Assembly (NCBI RefSeq): GCF_029542205.1
Contig: NZ_CP113783.1
Location: forward strand, 2,533,001 to 2,597,000
Reading direction: 5' to 3'
Length of the DNA: 64,000 bases
Source of the DNA: Pseudoxanthomonas sp. SE1
GTDB lineage: Bacteria > Pseudomonadota > Gammaproteobacteria > Xanthomonadales > Xanthomonadaceae
Made by a program: the position numbers and the translations under genes. Below the pieces are notes generated by a model. That model had not been told where the DNA came from, made no database searches, and was given only the letters and a program-made list of their open reading frames with translations. Below are positions 12,862 to 20,712 of the stretch, piece by piece. Numbering within the stretch: the stretch's first letter is position 1; every line of letters starts with the position of its first letter.

Positions 12862-13280
12862 TTCTTCGCCTCCGGCGCGGTGGCGATGTTGATTTTCCGG
12901 AAACCCAACTGGCCCAGCGCGTCCAGCGCCGTCACCACCGCCTGGTGCGGCGTGCGCGCATCGGCGCGCAACAGCACGGGGCGGCCACGGTCATTGCCCG
13001 CCACCTGCTGCAGCGTCTGCTTCAGGGCATCGATGTCGGGGCGGAGGACTTCATGCTCGTCCACGAAATAGCGCCCGTCGGCATTGATGAGCACGCTCAG
13101 CGCCTTGACCTGCGCCGCCACCGGCTCGCCATGGGCGCTCGGCAGCTGGAGTTGCAGCATTGAACGTGCATCGAAGGTGGTGGTGATGACGAAGAAGATG
13201 ATCAGCACCAGGATCACGTCGATCAACGGTACGAGGTTGATCTCGGGCTCTTCCTGCGCGCGGTCGTCGCGGATGCGCAT
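12858..13280 (-). CDS. exbD: ExbD/TolR-family biopolymer transport protein
   Basis: 140 residues with one N-terminal membrane helix (residues ~17-36). The proton-path aspartate sits in NLVPLIDVILVLIIFF, and a periplasmic domain follows. It works with the ExbB-like channel 9 bp upstream to use the proton motive force. The placement beside msbA/lpxK is a conserved arrangement whose client protein is not established here. Confidence 0.93.
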   Translation of the reverse strand: MRIRDDRAQEEPEINLVPLIDVILVLIIFFVITTTFDARSMLQLQLPSAHGEPVAAQVKALSVLINADGRYFVDEHEVLRPDIDALKQTLQQVAGNDRGRPVLLRADARTPHQAVVTALDALGQLGFRKINIATAPEAKK

Positions 13281-13289
13281 GCGCCGGCC

Positions 13290-13949
13290 TCAGGCGCTGG
13301 CGGGCGCCGGCGCGACCACGCCGGACGGGCGCGGCACCGGGCGGGGATGGCGGGCTTCCAGCGCATCGACCAGCGCCGTGGCTTCCTTCTCCATCTCCAT
13401 CACGTAGCCGGTGACCTTGCCGCGGAAATAGCGGTGGAACAGCAGCGCCGGGATGGCCACGATCATGCCCGCCGCCGCGCACACCAGTGCCTTGCCGATA
13501 CCGCCCGCCAGCGCATTGACATCGCCGACACCGCTGCCCTGGATGCCGAGGAACATCTGGATCATGCCCACCACGGTGCCCAGCAGGCCCAGCAGCGGAC
13601 CGGCGGAGGCGATGCTGCCGAGGGCGTTGAGGAACTTTTCCATCCGGTGGACGACATGCCGGCCGGTGTCCTCGATGCGCTCGCGGATCTGCTCACGCGG
13701 CTTGTTGCGCACGTCCAGCGCAGCCGCCAGCACTTCACCCAGGGGCGAGTTGCGGCGCAGCGAATCGATGTGCGCCGCCTCCAGTTGCCCGCGGCCGGCC
13801 CAGGCACGGACTTCCTCACCCAGGCCGGGCGGCAGGATTTCCTTTCGACGCAGCGACCAGAAGCGTTCCACCACGATGGCCAGGGCCAGTATGCCGAGCA
13901 GCAGCAGCGGGATCATCGGCCAACCGCCGGCCTTCACCAGTTCCAGCAC
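13290..13949 (-). CDS. exbB: MotA/TolQ/ExbB proton channel family protein
   Basis: 219 residues when started at GTG 13949. This start is chosen because GGAGG lies 7 nt upstream, inside the last codons of comEC; the longer frame to 14033 overlaps comEC heavily and has no ribosome site. Three membrane helices are visible, with the conserved GPLLGLLGTVVGMI segment near 140. It is the partner of the following exbD gene. The start codon is 2 nt past the comEC stop, so it is probably coupled to comEC translation. Confidence 0.93.
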   Translation of the reverse strand: MLELVKAGGWPMIPLLLLGILALAIVVERFWSLRRKEILPPGLGEEVRAWAGRGQLEAAHIDSLRRNSPLGEVLAAALDVRNKPREQIRERIEDTGRHVVHRMEKFLNALGSIASAGPLLGLLGTVVGMIQMFLGIQGSGVGDVNALAGGIGKALVCAAAGMIVAIPALLFHRYFRGKVTGYVMEMEKEATALVDALEARHPRPVPRPSGVVAPAPASA

Positions 13950-13951
13950 GT

Positions 13952-16336
13952 TCAGTCCTCCGGCACATCGGGCCGTCCTTCTTCCAGCCGATAGGATAGC
14001 CCACCGGCCCGCTGGCGCCGCACCGCATCCCACCAGCGTGGCCGGTCGTGACGCCGTTCACGCGCGTGCAGCCCGTCGCGACCCAGCCATACGCGCAACG
14101 CGCCACCGGACTGCGTGTCCAGCAACTCCCCTCCCCGTGCCCGCCATCTGGCCACCACCTTGGCCCGCGGATGCCCGAAGCGGTTGTCTGCCCCGCTCGA
14201 ATTCACGACAAGCCGGGGCGAGGTGGCGGCCACGAACGCCGGATCGGATGACCCGGCACTGCCGTGATGCGGCAGCACGACGACCTCCGACCTGAGCGAG
14301 GCGGCATCGCGGTGCACCAGTCCACGCTCGACGATGGCGCCAATGTCCCCCGGCAGCAGGACGCCCCCATGCGGCGTGTCCACCTTCAGCACGCAGCTCG
14401 CCTCGTTGCCCAGGTACGGAAAGTACAGGCCCGGATGCAGGAAGCTGAAACGCACACCGTCCCACGTCCATGACGCACCCGCCACGCAGGGCGCCCGCGC
14501 ATCCAGCGGGCTGCCTGGCGGCGCCAGCACCGCCTGCACCGGAAGGGCATCGCGGACAGCATCGGCGCCGCCGGCATGATCGTTGTCGGCATGGCTGATC
14601 ACCATCGCGTGCAGGCGCGACACCCCCAGCGCGCGGAGAGCCGGCACGACGGCCCGCTCGCCCGCATCGAAACCTTCCTCGACGGCGGGCCCTGCATCGA
14701 ACAGCAAAGCATGGTGTGCAGTGCGCACCAGCACGGCCAGTCCTTGTCCCACGTCGACGACCACCAGCTCGACTTCGCCCTCACGCGGCAACTCGCGATC
14801 CGGCCACAGCAGTGGCAACCACAGCAGCAACGCCAGCGATTTGCCCGGTACACCACGCGGCAACAGCAGCCAGAAGCCTCCGCCCAATGCCAGCCAAAGC
14901 GCCCAGGCGCGACTTTCCGGCAGCCACCACAGGGCGTAGGGATGCTTCGACATGCTGTCGAAAAGCACCCAGCTCCACTCGAAGCACGCCGCAGCGGCGC
15001 GCCATGCCCACGCGCCCGCACCCGCATGCGCCGTTTCCAGCCCTGTCCCGAGCAAGGACAGCGGCACCACCACCAGGCTCCACCATGGAATCGCGACCAG
15101 GTTGGCCAGCGGACCGGCGAATGAAGCCTGGCCGAACAACACGACGGTAAAGGGCAGCAGGCCTACCGTAGCCACCCCCTGGGCTGGCAGGAACGCCCTC
15201 GCCCAGTGTTGCGAGACCGGCAGACACCACGCCAGCCACGCCACACCACCGAAGCTCAGCCAGAATCCCGCCGCCAGCAGCGACAAGGGATCGAATACCA
15301 GTACCGCCAGCATCGCCAGCGCCAACGCGTCGACCAGACGCACATGGCGTCGCGCCAACCGCGCCACCACCACCACGGCGATCATCAGCACCGTGCGTAC
15401 CGTCGGCAATGCGAAGCCTGCGACTGCGGCGTATCCCAGCGCGCCGGCCAATGCCCATGCGCCTGCCGCCTGCGGACGCGGAATCTTTCGCGACAGCGCA
15501 GGAAACAATCTCCACAATCCCGCCCCGCCCAGGGCGCAGAATCCCGCCACGAGCCCCACATGGAATCCGGAGATCGCGATGAGATGGGTCAGTCCCGTGG
15601 CACGCAGCACCTGCCAATCTGCATCGTCCAGCCCCCGCGTGTCCCCCAGCGCCAGCGCCTGTACGAAGCGCGCCGACGGAACCGGCATCGCATGTCCCAT
15701 CCTGTCGGCCATGTCGCTGCGCCACGCATCAATACCCCGTCCCGGCGACAGCCGGCGCGCATGCGTGGCATTGCGCACATAGCCCATCGCGCTGATGCGT
15801 TGAGCCGCGGCATGGCGTTCGGCATCCACGCCGCCGGGATTGGCCAGTCCGCGTGGCGCCCGCACGCGAACCTCGAACTGCCAACGCTCGCCGGCACGCA
15901 ATTGCATGCGCGGCCCCGGCTCCGTCGCACCGAAATCGTCGTACCACGCCAACCTGACCTGCCTTCCACGCAGCGGCGCGGGTTGCTGTTCCGTATCGTC
16001 GATGCGCAGCAGGAAACGGGTTCGCCGTGCTTGCGGGTCCGGCAGGCCGACCACCTGTCCGCTCACCAGTACGTCGCGCCCTTCCCATGCCACCGGCAGC
16101 TGCGCACCGAGGCTCCATGCCGCATGCAGCCCTGCCCACCCGATGCCGGCCAGCGTGGCACCCAGCCAACGCCAGCGGGAAGGCCAGAACCACCCGCCGA
16201 GCCCGAGCGCGAAAGCGCCCCACAGGATCGCCATCCCCGGCAGTGCAGGGCGCCAGAGCATGATGACCATGCCGAGCAGCAAGGCCACCGTGCAGGCCAG
16301 TCCGAACGGCGGCAACGGCAGTTTCCGCATGCCCAT
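13952..16336 (-). CDS. comEC: DNA internalization-related competence protein ComEC/Rec2
   Basis: ComEC is the inner-membrane channel that takes up single-stranded DNA during natural transformation. 794 residues from ATG 16336, which has GGAG 6 nt upstream; ATG 16330 is an alternative. The N-terminus is hydrophobic with an OB-like DUF4131 region. The Competence domain (LTHLIAISGFHVGL near 245) has many helices. The C-terminal metallo-beta-lactamase domain starts near 525 with DVGQG, HADNDH at about 582-587 and PHHGS near 690. The only thing between it and the upstream gene, intI, is 10 bp, so here its expression may depend on the integrase transcript. Confidence 0.95.
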   Translation of the reverse strand: MGMRKLPLPPFGLACTVALLLGMVIMLWRPALPGMAILWGAFALGLGGWFWPSRWRWLGATLAGIGWAGLHAAWSLGAQLPVAWEGRDVLVSGQVVGLPDPQARRTRFLLRIDDTEQQPAPLRGRQVRLAWYDDFGATEPGPRMQLRAGERWQFEVRVRAPRGLANPGGVDAERHAAAQRISAMGYVRNATHARRLSPGRGIDAWRSDMADRMGHAMPVPSARFVQALALGDTRGLDDADWQVLRATGLTHLIAISGFHVGLVAGFCALGGAGLWRLFPALSRKIPRPQAAGAWALAGALGYAAVAGFALPTVRTVLMIAVVVVARLARRHVRLVDALALAMLAVLVFDPLSLLAAGFWLSFGGVAWLAWCLPVSQHWARAFLPAQGVATVGLLPFTVVLFGQASFAGPLANLVAIPWWSLVVVPLSLLGTGLETAHAGAGAWAWRAAAACFEWSWVLFDSMSKHPYALWWLPESRAWALWLALGGGFWLLLPRGVPGKSLALLLWLPLLWPDRELPREGEVELVVVDVGQGLAVLVRTAHHALLFDAGPAVEEGFDAGERAVVPALRALGVSRLHAMVISHADNDHAGGADAVRDALPVQAVLAPPGSPLDARAPCVAGASWTWDGVRFSFLHPGLYFPYLGNEASCVLKVDTPHGGVLLPGDIGAIVERGLVHRDAASLRSEVVVLPHHGSAGSSDPAFVAATSPRLVVNSSGADNRFGHPRAKVVARWRARGGELLDTQSGGALRVWLGRDGLHARERRHDRPRWWDAVRRQRAGGLSYRLEEGRPDVPED

Positions 16337-16346
16337 CGGCTCCACG

Positions 16347-17351
16347 TCAGCGATCCAGCGGACTGAGCACCGCACCTGCGCCCCGGTTGAGGACGTGCGT
16401 GTAGATCTGCGTGGTTGCGACATCCTTGTGCCCGAGCAACTCCTGCACGGTACGGATGTCGTAGCCGCTCTCGATCAGATGGGTGGCGAACGAGTGGCGC
16501 AGCGTGTGCGCGGTGACCGGCTTGGTGATGCCCGCCGCGATCCGTGCACGCTTGAGTGCCCGCGCCAGCATCGCCTCGTCTAGGTGGTGCCGTCGCCATC
16601 GCTCATCCCTCGGGTCCAGACTGAGGTTCCGCGCAGGAAACACATACTGCCACCCGAGTTCGCGCCCTGCACCCGGGTACTTGCGCGAAAGCGCATGCGG
16701 CAACCAGACCTCTCCCGCACCCTGCGCAAGATCCTGCTGGTGCAGGACGTGCACGCGCTCCACCTCCGCCTGCAACGCAGGCACCAGCGATGCGGGCAGG
16801 ACCGTCCGACGGTCCTTGCCACCCTTGCCCTCGCGCACCGTGATCTCGTTGCGGGCGAAGTCGACATCCTTCACACGCACGCGAACGCCTTCCATCAACC
16901 GCATCCCGCTGCCATACAGCAGCCGGGCAAGCAGCGCCATGCGCCCATCCATGTGGGCCAGCAAGGCCCGTACCTCGGACTGCGACAGCACCGTGGGAAC
17001 ACGCAACGGCCGCTTGGCACGCACCACATCGTCCATCCACGCGAGTTTCAGGCCCAGGACCTCGCGATACAGGAACAGCAACGCGGAAAGCGCCTGGTTC
17101 TGCGTACTCGCCGCCACCCTGCCTTCGACCGCCAGTTCCGTCAGGAACGCCTCGACCTGCGCCACCCCAAGCTCGCGCGGATGACGCTTGTCGTTGGCCA
17201 GAATGAATCGCCGGATCCATCCCAGGTAAGCCCGCTCGGTACGCAAGCTGTAGTGACCCACGCGCAACCTGCGCGTGACTTCCTCCATCAACCCCACACG
17301 CCCCACCGCCCCCGAACCCGATACCGCCCCGTCTCCCGGCTGATATTCCAT
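16347..17351 (-). CDS. intI: Integron integrase IntI (tyrosine recombinase)
   Basis: IntI inserts and excises gene cassettes between attI and attC. 334 residues from ATG 17351; the frame opens further to a TTG at 17384, and ATG 17288 would give 313. Catalytic residues are all present: Arg151 (GSGMR), Lys179 (KGGKDR), His282/Arg285 ([10 protein letters not shown]), His308 (GHKD) and Tyr317 (TQIYTH). The integron-specific insertion that XerC/D lack is at about 246-259 ([14 protein letters not shown]). It is transcribed away from the cassettes. I see no LexA-like box and no convincing sigma70 promoter in 17352-17450. The downstream gene is comEC, 10 bp away. Confidence 0.97.
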   Translation of the reverse strand: MEYQPGDGAVSGSGAVGRVGLMEEVTRRLRVGHYSLRTERAYLGWIRRFILANDKRHPRELGVAQVEAFLTELAVEGRVAASTQNQALSALLFLYREVLGLKLAWMDDVVRAKRPLRVPTVLSQSEVRALLAHMDGRMALLARLLYGSGMRLMEGVRVRVKDVDFARNEITVREGKGGKDRRTVLPASLVPALQAEVERVHVLHQQDLAQGAGEVWLPHALSRKYPGAGRELGWQYVFPARNLSLDPRDERWRRHHLDEAMLARALKRARIAAGITKPVTAHTLRHSFATHLIESGYDIRTVQELLGHKDVATTQIYTHVLNRGAGAVLSPLDR

Positions 17352-17448
17352 AGCTCCCGCATTCCATGCGACTAATGCGGGCAACTTCGCATGTGAAGCT
17401 CACTCAAGCCATCGGGCAAGCGATTGAACCAGCATAGGAAAACCCCGA

Positions 17449-17477
17449 TTGACGCCCACAAGGCGAGCCTGAATACT
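17449..17477 (+). promoter_or_regulatory. Candidate cassette promoter Pc
   Basis: TTGACG (17449-17454), a spacer of exactly 17 nt, then AATACT (17472-17477): 5/6 and 4/6 matches to sigma70 -35 and -10 boxes. It points into the array, about 50 bp before the ATG of cassette 1. This is where a Pc is expected; activity is inferred. Confidence 0.6.
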
Positions 17478-17518
17478 CCGGGTTATCACCCCGGAATGGG
17501 GTCTACTAGGTGTTAGGG
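17478..17518 (+). other. attI recombination site region
   Basis: The primary insertion site between intI and cassette 1. The crossover core is GTTAGGG at 17512-17518, matching the R' box of the attC sites. A 6-bp inverted repeat TCCGGG/CCCGGA (17477-17482 and 17490-17495) lies 17 bp upstream. The left limit of the IntI-binding region cannot be set by eye. Confidence 0.7.
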
Positions 17519-17526
17519 CCCATTCC

Positions 17527-17952
17527 ATGCCTCACAAAGTCGGAAAGATGGAGGCCGCTTCGCACCAGCTCGACTGGGCTATACGGCTACTCATTGATCA
17601 TGATGCTCCGCTCCCCGCGATCACCCTTGCGGGCGCAGCGGAGGAGATACTTGGTGCCAGCCTAGGGACCAAATCTGCTTTCCAAGATCTGGTGCGTAGC
17701 TTTGGCGCATCGCACGGAGTAGATCCCAAAGTTCTGTCGCAACAGCATCTCAACAAAGCAAAGAACTGGCTAAAGCATTGGTCGCTGGGTCAGGACGCCG
17801 AGTACGAAGACTTCGAGCTAGTGGATGAGGCCATTCAGTACATCGCACGCGGCTTGGCCAACATGCTCGTCGCCTACCAATCCCTTCCTTCCGAGGGCCC
17901 TCGGTTTAAAGAATGGGTTCTAGCCAATAGAGGACCAGCTAATGGGCCCTAA
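17527..17952 (+). CDS. Cassette 1: hypothetical protein
   Basis: 141 residues, ATG 17527, stop TAA inside the R'' box of attC1. A helical, soluble protein with QLDWAIRLLIDHDAPLPAITLAGAAEEILG near residues 15-45, a pattern I recall from scattered hypothetical proteins of proteobacteria; no function is known to me. As the first cassette, ~50 bp from the putative Pc, it should be the best expressed. The first and last 13 nt of the cassette are perfect reverse complements (GTTAGGGCCCATT). Confidence 0.8.
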   Translation: MPHKVGKMEAASHQLDWAIRLLIDHDAPLPAITLAGAAEEILGASLGTKSAFQDLVRSFGASHGVDPKVLSQQHLNKAKNWLKHWSLGQDAEYEDFELVDEAIQYIARGLANMLVAYQSLPSEGPRFKEWVLANRGPANGP

Positions 17953-18006
17953 CAATTCATTCAAGCCGAACCCGCTTCGCGGGTCGGCTTAATTCCGGTG
18001 TTAGGC
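17947..18006 (+). repeat. attC1 (60 bp)
   Basis: R'' CCCTAAC at 17947-17953, R' GTTAGGC at 18000-18006, standard hairpin with TTCG cap. Contains the stop codon of cassette 1. Confidence 0.95.
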
Positions 18007-18011
18007 CCCGT

Positions 18012-18266
18012 ATGAAAGATCTTCCCGATTTGGAGAACTCATTACGACAAGTGATCTCGGTCCAAGATGCACACCGCGTCATGGAGCACTTCGTCAGCGC
18101 ATATCTCGCGCGCGGCGACACGTCGGTATCGGACTTTCTGTTCTGCTACGCGGGCCTTACTGCTCCCGGCCAAACAACCGATCCGGCTGCCATCCACGAC
18201 TTCCTTGAGTCGACCAGGGCTGTAGCAGCACAATCCCCACCGGGCCCGTGCGGCACCGGGGCCTAA
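18012..18266 (+). CDS. Cassette 2: hypothetical protein
   Basis: 84 residues, ATG 18012, stop TAA in R'' of attC2. Acidic, helical N-terminal half (LENSLRQVISVQDAHRVMEHFVSAYLARGD) and a Pro/Gly-rich end. No family recognised. The only ribosome-binding sequence is the AGG of the upstream attC R' box, 6 nt before ATG. Confidence 0.7.
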   Translation: MKDLPDLENSLRQVISVQDAHRVMEHFVSAYLARGDTSVSDFLFCYAGLTAPGQTTDPAAIHDFLESTRAVAAQSPPGPCGTGA

Positions 18267-18320
18267 CAAGTCATTCAAGCCGAACCCGCTTCGCGGGTCG
18301 GCTTAATTCAGGTGTTAGGC
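18261..18320 (+). repeat. attC2 (60 bp)
   Basis: GCCTAAC at 18261-18267 to GTTAGGC at 18314-18320; carries AAGTCATT instead of AATTCATT after R''. Confidence 0.95.
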
Positions 18321-18325
18321 CTCGC

Positions 18326-18706
18326 ATGACCGATCCGAGCGACTGTCAAGAGATTTGGGTAGATGGCCCACATGGGCAATCGCTCTGCGCCCTCATAAAC
18401 AACGATGTAGGTTGGCTCATGTATCTACGTGAGCAGGGGGATGCGGGTTTTAGCTCGCGCAACCCTGATTACAACGGTCCTCCAGATGCATGCATTGACT
18501 ACTTTCTGTCCAACGGGCAATTGGACAGCTACCCAGCCGCTTGGGCCTACCCTGTTGCAACAGTCACGCGAGCTATAGAGTATTTCCAGTCAGAGGGCCG
18601 CGCTCCACCATTTATCGCTTGGCACAACGATTTCGGTGACGGCGAGCCGCCGGAGCCGCGGCCTAACAATTCATTCAAGCCGACGCCGCCTCGCGGCGCG
18701 GCTTAA
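18326..18706 (+). CDS. Cassette 3: hypothetical protein ending in an attC-encoded tail
   Basis: 126 residues from ATG 18326, 6 nt after the AGG of attC2. Trp/Tyr-rich soluble protein (GWLMYLREQGDAGFSSRNPDYNGPP) with no family I can name; the layout resembles small immunity-type proteins, but this is weak. The frame passes R'' and ends at the TAA inside attC3, so the last ~13 residues (NNSFKPTPPRGAA) are encoded by the recombination site. Confidence 0.75.
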   Translation: MTDPSDCQEIWVDGPHGQSLCALINNDVGWLMYLREQGDAGFSSRNPDYNGPPDACIDYFLSNGQLDSYPAAWAYPVATVTRAIEYFQSEGRAPPFIAWHNDFGDGEPPEPRPNNSFKPTPPRGAA

Positions 18707-18720
18707 TTCAAGCGTTAGGC
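18661..18720 (+). repeat. attC3 (60 bp, GCCGCC arm variant)
   Basis: GCCTAAC at 18661 to GTTAGGC ending 18720. Hairpin arm GACGCCGCC-TCGC-GGCGCGGC differs from the majority type, with a compensating change in the other arm. Confidence 0.95.
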
Positions 18721-18725
18721 CCCAC

Positions 18726-19064
18726 ATGGAAAATGCTTCGCTCATAAAATTGCTAGACACCATTGAGGCTGAGTTACGCCAGCTCGGTTACCTTCAAGGC
18801 GACGGCGCTCGGCTTGCCGGCATAACCTCAGCCTTCGGTTATGGGCAAGTATCGTTTGAGCAATGGCTGGGGCAAGTATTTCTGCCGAGTGCACGGGAAG
18901 CAGTAGAGACTGGCAATCTCCCCGCATCAAGCCAAGTAGCGGGCGCTGCGTACCGCAACCTTGACGGCGTAGATGAGGCAAGCACTCTTTTAAGCTTGCT
19001 CAGCACCTTCGACTCTAAGATTAATCAGCTAGGCCGCACACAGAGAACTCTAGGTGGGGCCTAA
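18726..19064 (+). CDS. Cassette 4: YqcC family protein
   Basis: 112 residues, ATG 18726, stop in R'' of attC4. The middle segment FEQWLGQVFLPSAREAVETGNLP matches the pattern of YqcC (PF04287), a small helical protein encoded next to truC in E. coli, with no established biochemical role. The ribosome site is the AGG of attC3, 6 nt upstream. The cassette ends are complementary for 12 nt. Confidence 0.82.
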   Translation: MENASLIKLLDTIEAELRQLGYLQGDGARLAGITSAFGYGQVSFEQWLGQVFLPSAREAVETGNLPASSQVAGAAYRNLDGVDEASTLLSLLSTFDSKINQLGRTQRTLGGA

Positions 19065-19173
19065 CAATTCATTCAAGCCGAACCCGCATCAGGTTCGCTA
19101 GCTTCGGTTCGTTCTGGGTACTATCGGCTTCGGTACCGATCCATGGCGGGTCGGCTTAATTCAGGTGTTAGGT
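19059..19173 (+). repeat. attC4 (long, 115 bp)
   Basis: Standard outer arms, but the short hairpin cap is replaced by ~60 bp containing TTCG hairpins (ATCGG...CCGAT). R'' at 19059, R' GTTAGGT ends 19173. Same long form as attC37. Confidence 0.9.
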
Positions 19174-19179
19174 GCTGAT

Positions 19180-19485
19180 ATGGAGATGCGTGCGGCGGTC
19201 GGGATGCCAACACCTTTGCTCTTCACTCTATCTGGAGCTTGGCTTATCTCGCTAGCAAGCTTGATCGCCCTCGACTTCCGTACTCCCTTCAGAGGCCCGC
19301 TTCTCATTCTTATGGGCCTGTCTTCCGTTGTCATGCTTGTTGTTGTTCCGGCCGCAGGTTATGCCCTGATCACCAACAAGGCGCTACGGACCGCCCCACA
19401 GTGCATTAGCTTCTGGCTTTGCACGCTATGCCTGATGCTGCTTCTATCCACTTTTGTCGCCGGTCACCTAGCCTGGAGCAGCTGA
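19180..19485 (+). CDS. Cassette 5: small membrane protein
   Basis: 101 residues, ATG 19180, TGA before attC5. Three hydrophobic segments at about 11-33, 44-66 and 76-98 suggest an inner-membrane protein; no family recognised. The cassette ends are complementary for 12 nt (GTTAGGTGCTGA). Confidence 0.72.
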   Translation: MEMRAAVGMPTPLLFTLSGAWLISLASLIALDFRTPFRGPLLILMGLSSVVMLVVVPAAGYALITNKALRTAPQCISFWLCTLCLMLLLSTFVAGHLAWSS

Positions 19486-19504
19486 TGGACATTCCCGAGT
19501 CAGC

Positions 19505-19564
19505 ACCTAACAATTCATTCAAGCCGAACCCGCTTCGCGGGTCGGCTTAATTCTGGCGTTATAC
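19505..19564 (+). repeat. attC5 (60 bp)
   Basis: ACCTAAC at 19505 to GTTATAC ending 19564; the R' bases belong to non-coding cassette 6. Confidence 0.95.
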
Positions 19565-19923
19565 GTGGGTGGGTGTGTTGGTGTTGTCGGCTTCGGTTGC
19601 CAGTCGATCGTGCGGCAGCCGCGGCTTCGGTGCTGATCGATTGTTGATACAAGGCAACAGGCGCGTCCTTCTGGCTTCGCTTCACTCGGCTTCGGGTACA
19701 TCGCTCTCGCGCCGCACGGCTTCCGGATGACCTTCCGGCTTGCGGACCGGCGTCGCGGTCGGCTTCGGTCTTTACGGGCCCCACCCTGCTACGGGCTGAC
19801 GGCGAGTGATTTCCTGCTCCCGGATGTTCCGACCCCGTTGCAGGCCGCGGGCTTCGGGCTTACCTTGGCGCATAACAGTTCATTCAAGCCGAACCCGCTT
19901 CGCGGTTCGGCTTAATTCAGGCG
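19559..19923 (+). repeat. Cassette 6: non-coding repeated cassette, copy 1 of 3 (365 bp)
   Basis: No convincing ORF. The body holds about six GGCTTCGG-type motifs, able to form UUCG-capped hairpins, spread along its length. By eye it is identical, including a variant attC arm (CGCGGTTCGG), to cassette 35 (31398-31762), and a few substitutions away from cassette 20 (25697-26061); all three are exactly 365 bp. Candidates are a structured RNA, a regulatory cassette, or a decayed gene. Short ORFs on both strands exist in all copies but lack ribosome sites. Confidence 0.85.
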
Positions 19924-19929
19924 TTAGGC
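19870..19929 (+). repeat. attC6 (60 bp, GGTTCGG variant)
   Basis: GCATAAC at 19870 to GTTAGGC ending 19929. Loop-side arm reads CGCGGTTCGG instead of CGCGGGTCGG, shared only with attC35. Confidence 0.95.
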
Positions 19930-19943
19930 GCTTCAGGGGCACC

Positions 19944-20315
19944 ATGAGAATCGCAGCGATTGGCGCAGGACTAGCGGCATTCTTTCTTGGCCAGCTCATG
20001 GCAGGACTGTTCGTAATCTCCGTAGGCTCTACTTCGACGGGAGATCCCTTTGGTAACGCCATCTGGCTCGTAGTACATGGGGCCACGTATCTAGCGCCAT
20101 TCCTTTGTGGATTGGTGGCCTCCTACTTGTCCGCCGACCATTCGATGTTAACCGGCCTTCTAGCCACTGGCCTCAGCTGTGGGATCATGGCTATTCTGTT
20201 CCAACACTCCGCTGGAGAGGATCAAGGCGCTCTTCTCTGGGTAGTGGCAAGCTACTTACTTGCAGGCTGGCTCGGAGCCATCTGTGGACCGCTACTTCGG
20301 CGGCGACGCGCCTAA
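19944..20315 (+). CDS. Cassette 7: membrane protein
   Basis: 123 residues, ATG 19944 with AGGGG at 19935-19939, stop in R'' of attC7. Four hydrophobic segments (about 3-27, 42-62, 70-88, 95-116) and a basic end RRRRA suggest a four-helix inner-membrane protein. No family recognised. Confidence 0.75.
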   Translation: MRIAAIGAGLAAFFLGQLMAGLFVISVGSTSTGDPFGNAIWLVVHGATYLAPFLCGLVASYLSADHSMLTGLLATGLSCGIMAILFQHSAGEDQGALLWVVASYLLAGWLGAICGPLLRRRRA

Positions 20316-20369
20316 CAATTCATTCAAGCCGAACCCGCTGCGCGGGTCGGCTTAATTCAGGCGTTAGGC
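20310..20369 (+). repeat. attC7 (60 bp)
   Basis: GCCTAAC at 20310 to GTTAGGC ending 20369; CTGCGC cap instead of CTTCGC. Contains the stop codon of cassette 7. Confidence 0.95.
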
Positions 20370-20373
20370 CGCT

Positions 20374-20556
20374 ATGGAATTCGCCGTATACATTGTGGGA
20401 GTTGTCGCTCTAGGAATTTTCTATGCGCCGGTTAAGTCTGCGCTTGGTGGGGGCGCGCTCTTTGTTACGGCGGTAATTATCTATTTGTTGTTACTTCGCC
20501 TGATCGGCTACGGTCTTAGACGCTACCTTCAAGCAAGGAGGAAGAACCATGCATGA
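20374..20556 (+). CDS. Cassette 8: small membrane protein
   Basis: 60 residues, ATG 20374, 5 nt after the AGG of attC7. Two hydrophobic helices (3-17 and 26-48) followed by a basic tail (RRYLQARRKNH). No family recognised. About 90 bp between its TGA and attC8 hold no ORF I trust; a second frame opens at the overlapping ATGA (20553) but looks accidental. Confidence 0.65.
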   Translation: MEFAVYIVGVVALGIFYAPVKSALGGGALFVTAVIIYLLLLRLIGYGLRRYLQARRKNHA

Positions 20557-20646
20557 GGGTTGCGTGCGCCTTCGGATTCAAATCGGCAACCAGATTTCGG
20601 CACCTTGGGTCAGCCCGCGGCTGTTGCTTCAGCAGCATGAGGCGCG

Positions 20647-20706
20647 GCCTAACAATTCATTCAAGCCGACGCCGCTTCGCGGCGCGGCTTAATTCAGGTG
20701 TTAGGC
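20647..20706 (+). repeat. attC8 (60 bp, GCCGC arm variant)
   Basis: GCCTAAC at 20647 to GTTAGGC ending 20706, with the GACGCCGC/GCGGCGC arms also seen in attC3, 26 and 27. Confidence 0.95.
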
Positions 20707-20712
20707 GCACTC

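Noticed and set aside
16603-17403. 266-residue minus-strand ORF overlapping intI
   Set aside because: Out-of-frame shadow of intI, glycine/arginine rich; intI has all catalytic residues in its own frame.
19515-19784. 89-residue minus-strand ORF repeated at 25653-25922 and 31354-31623
   Set aside because: It starts inside the non-coding cassette and ends inside the upstream attC, has low-complexity Arg/Ser composition and no ribosome site; its conservation follows from the cassette copies.
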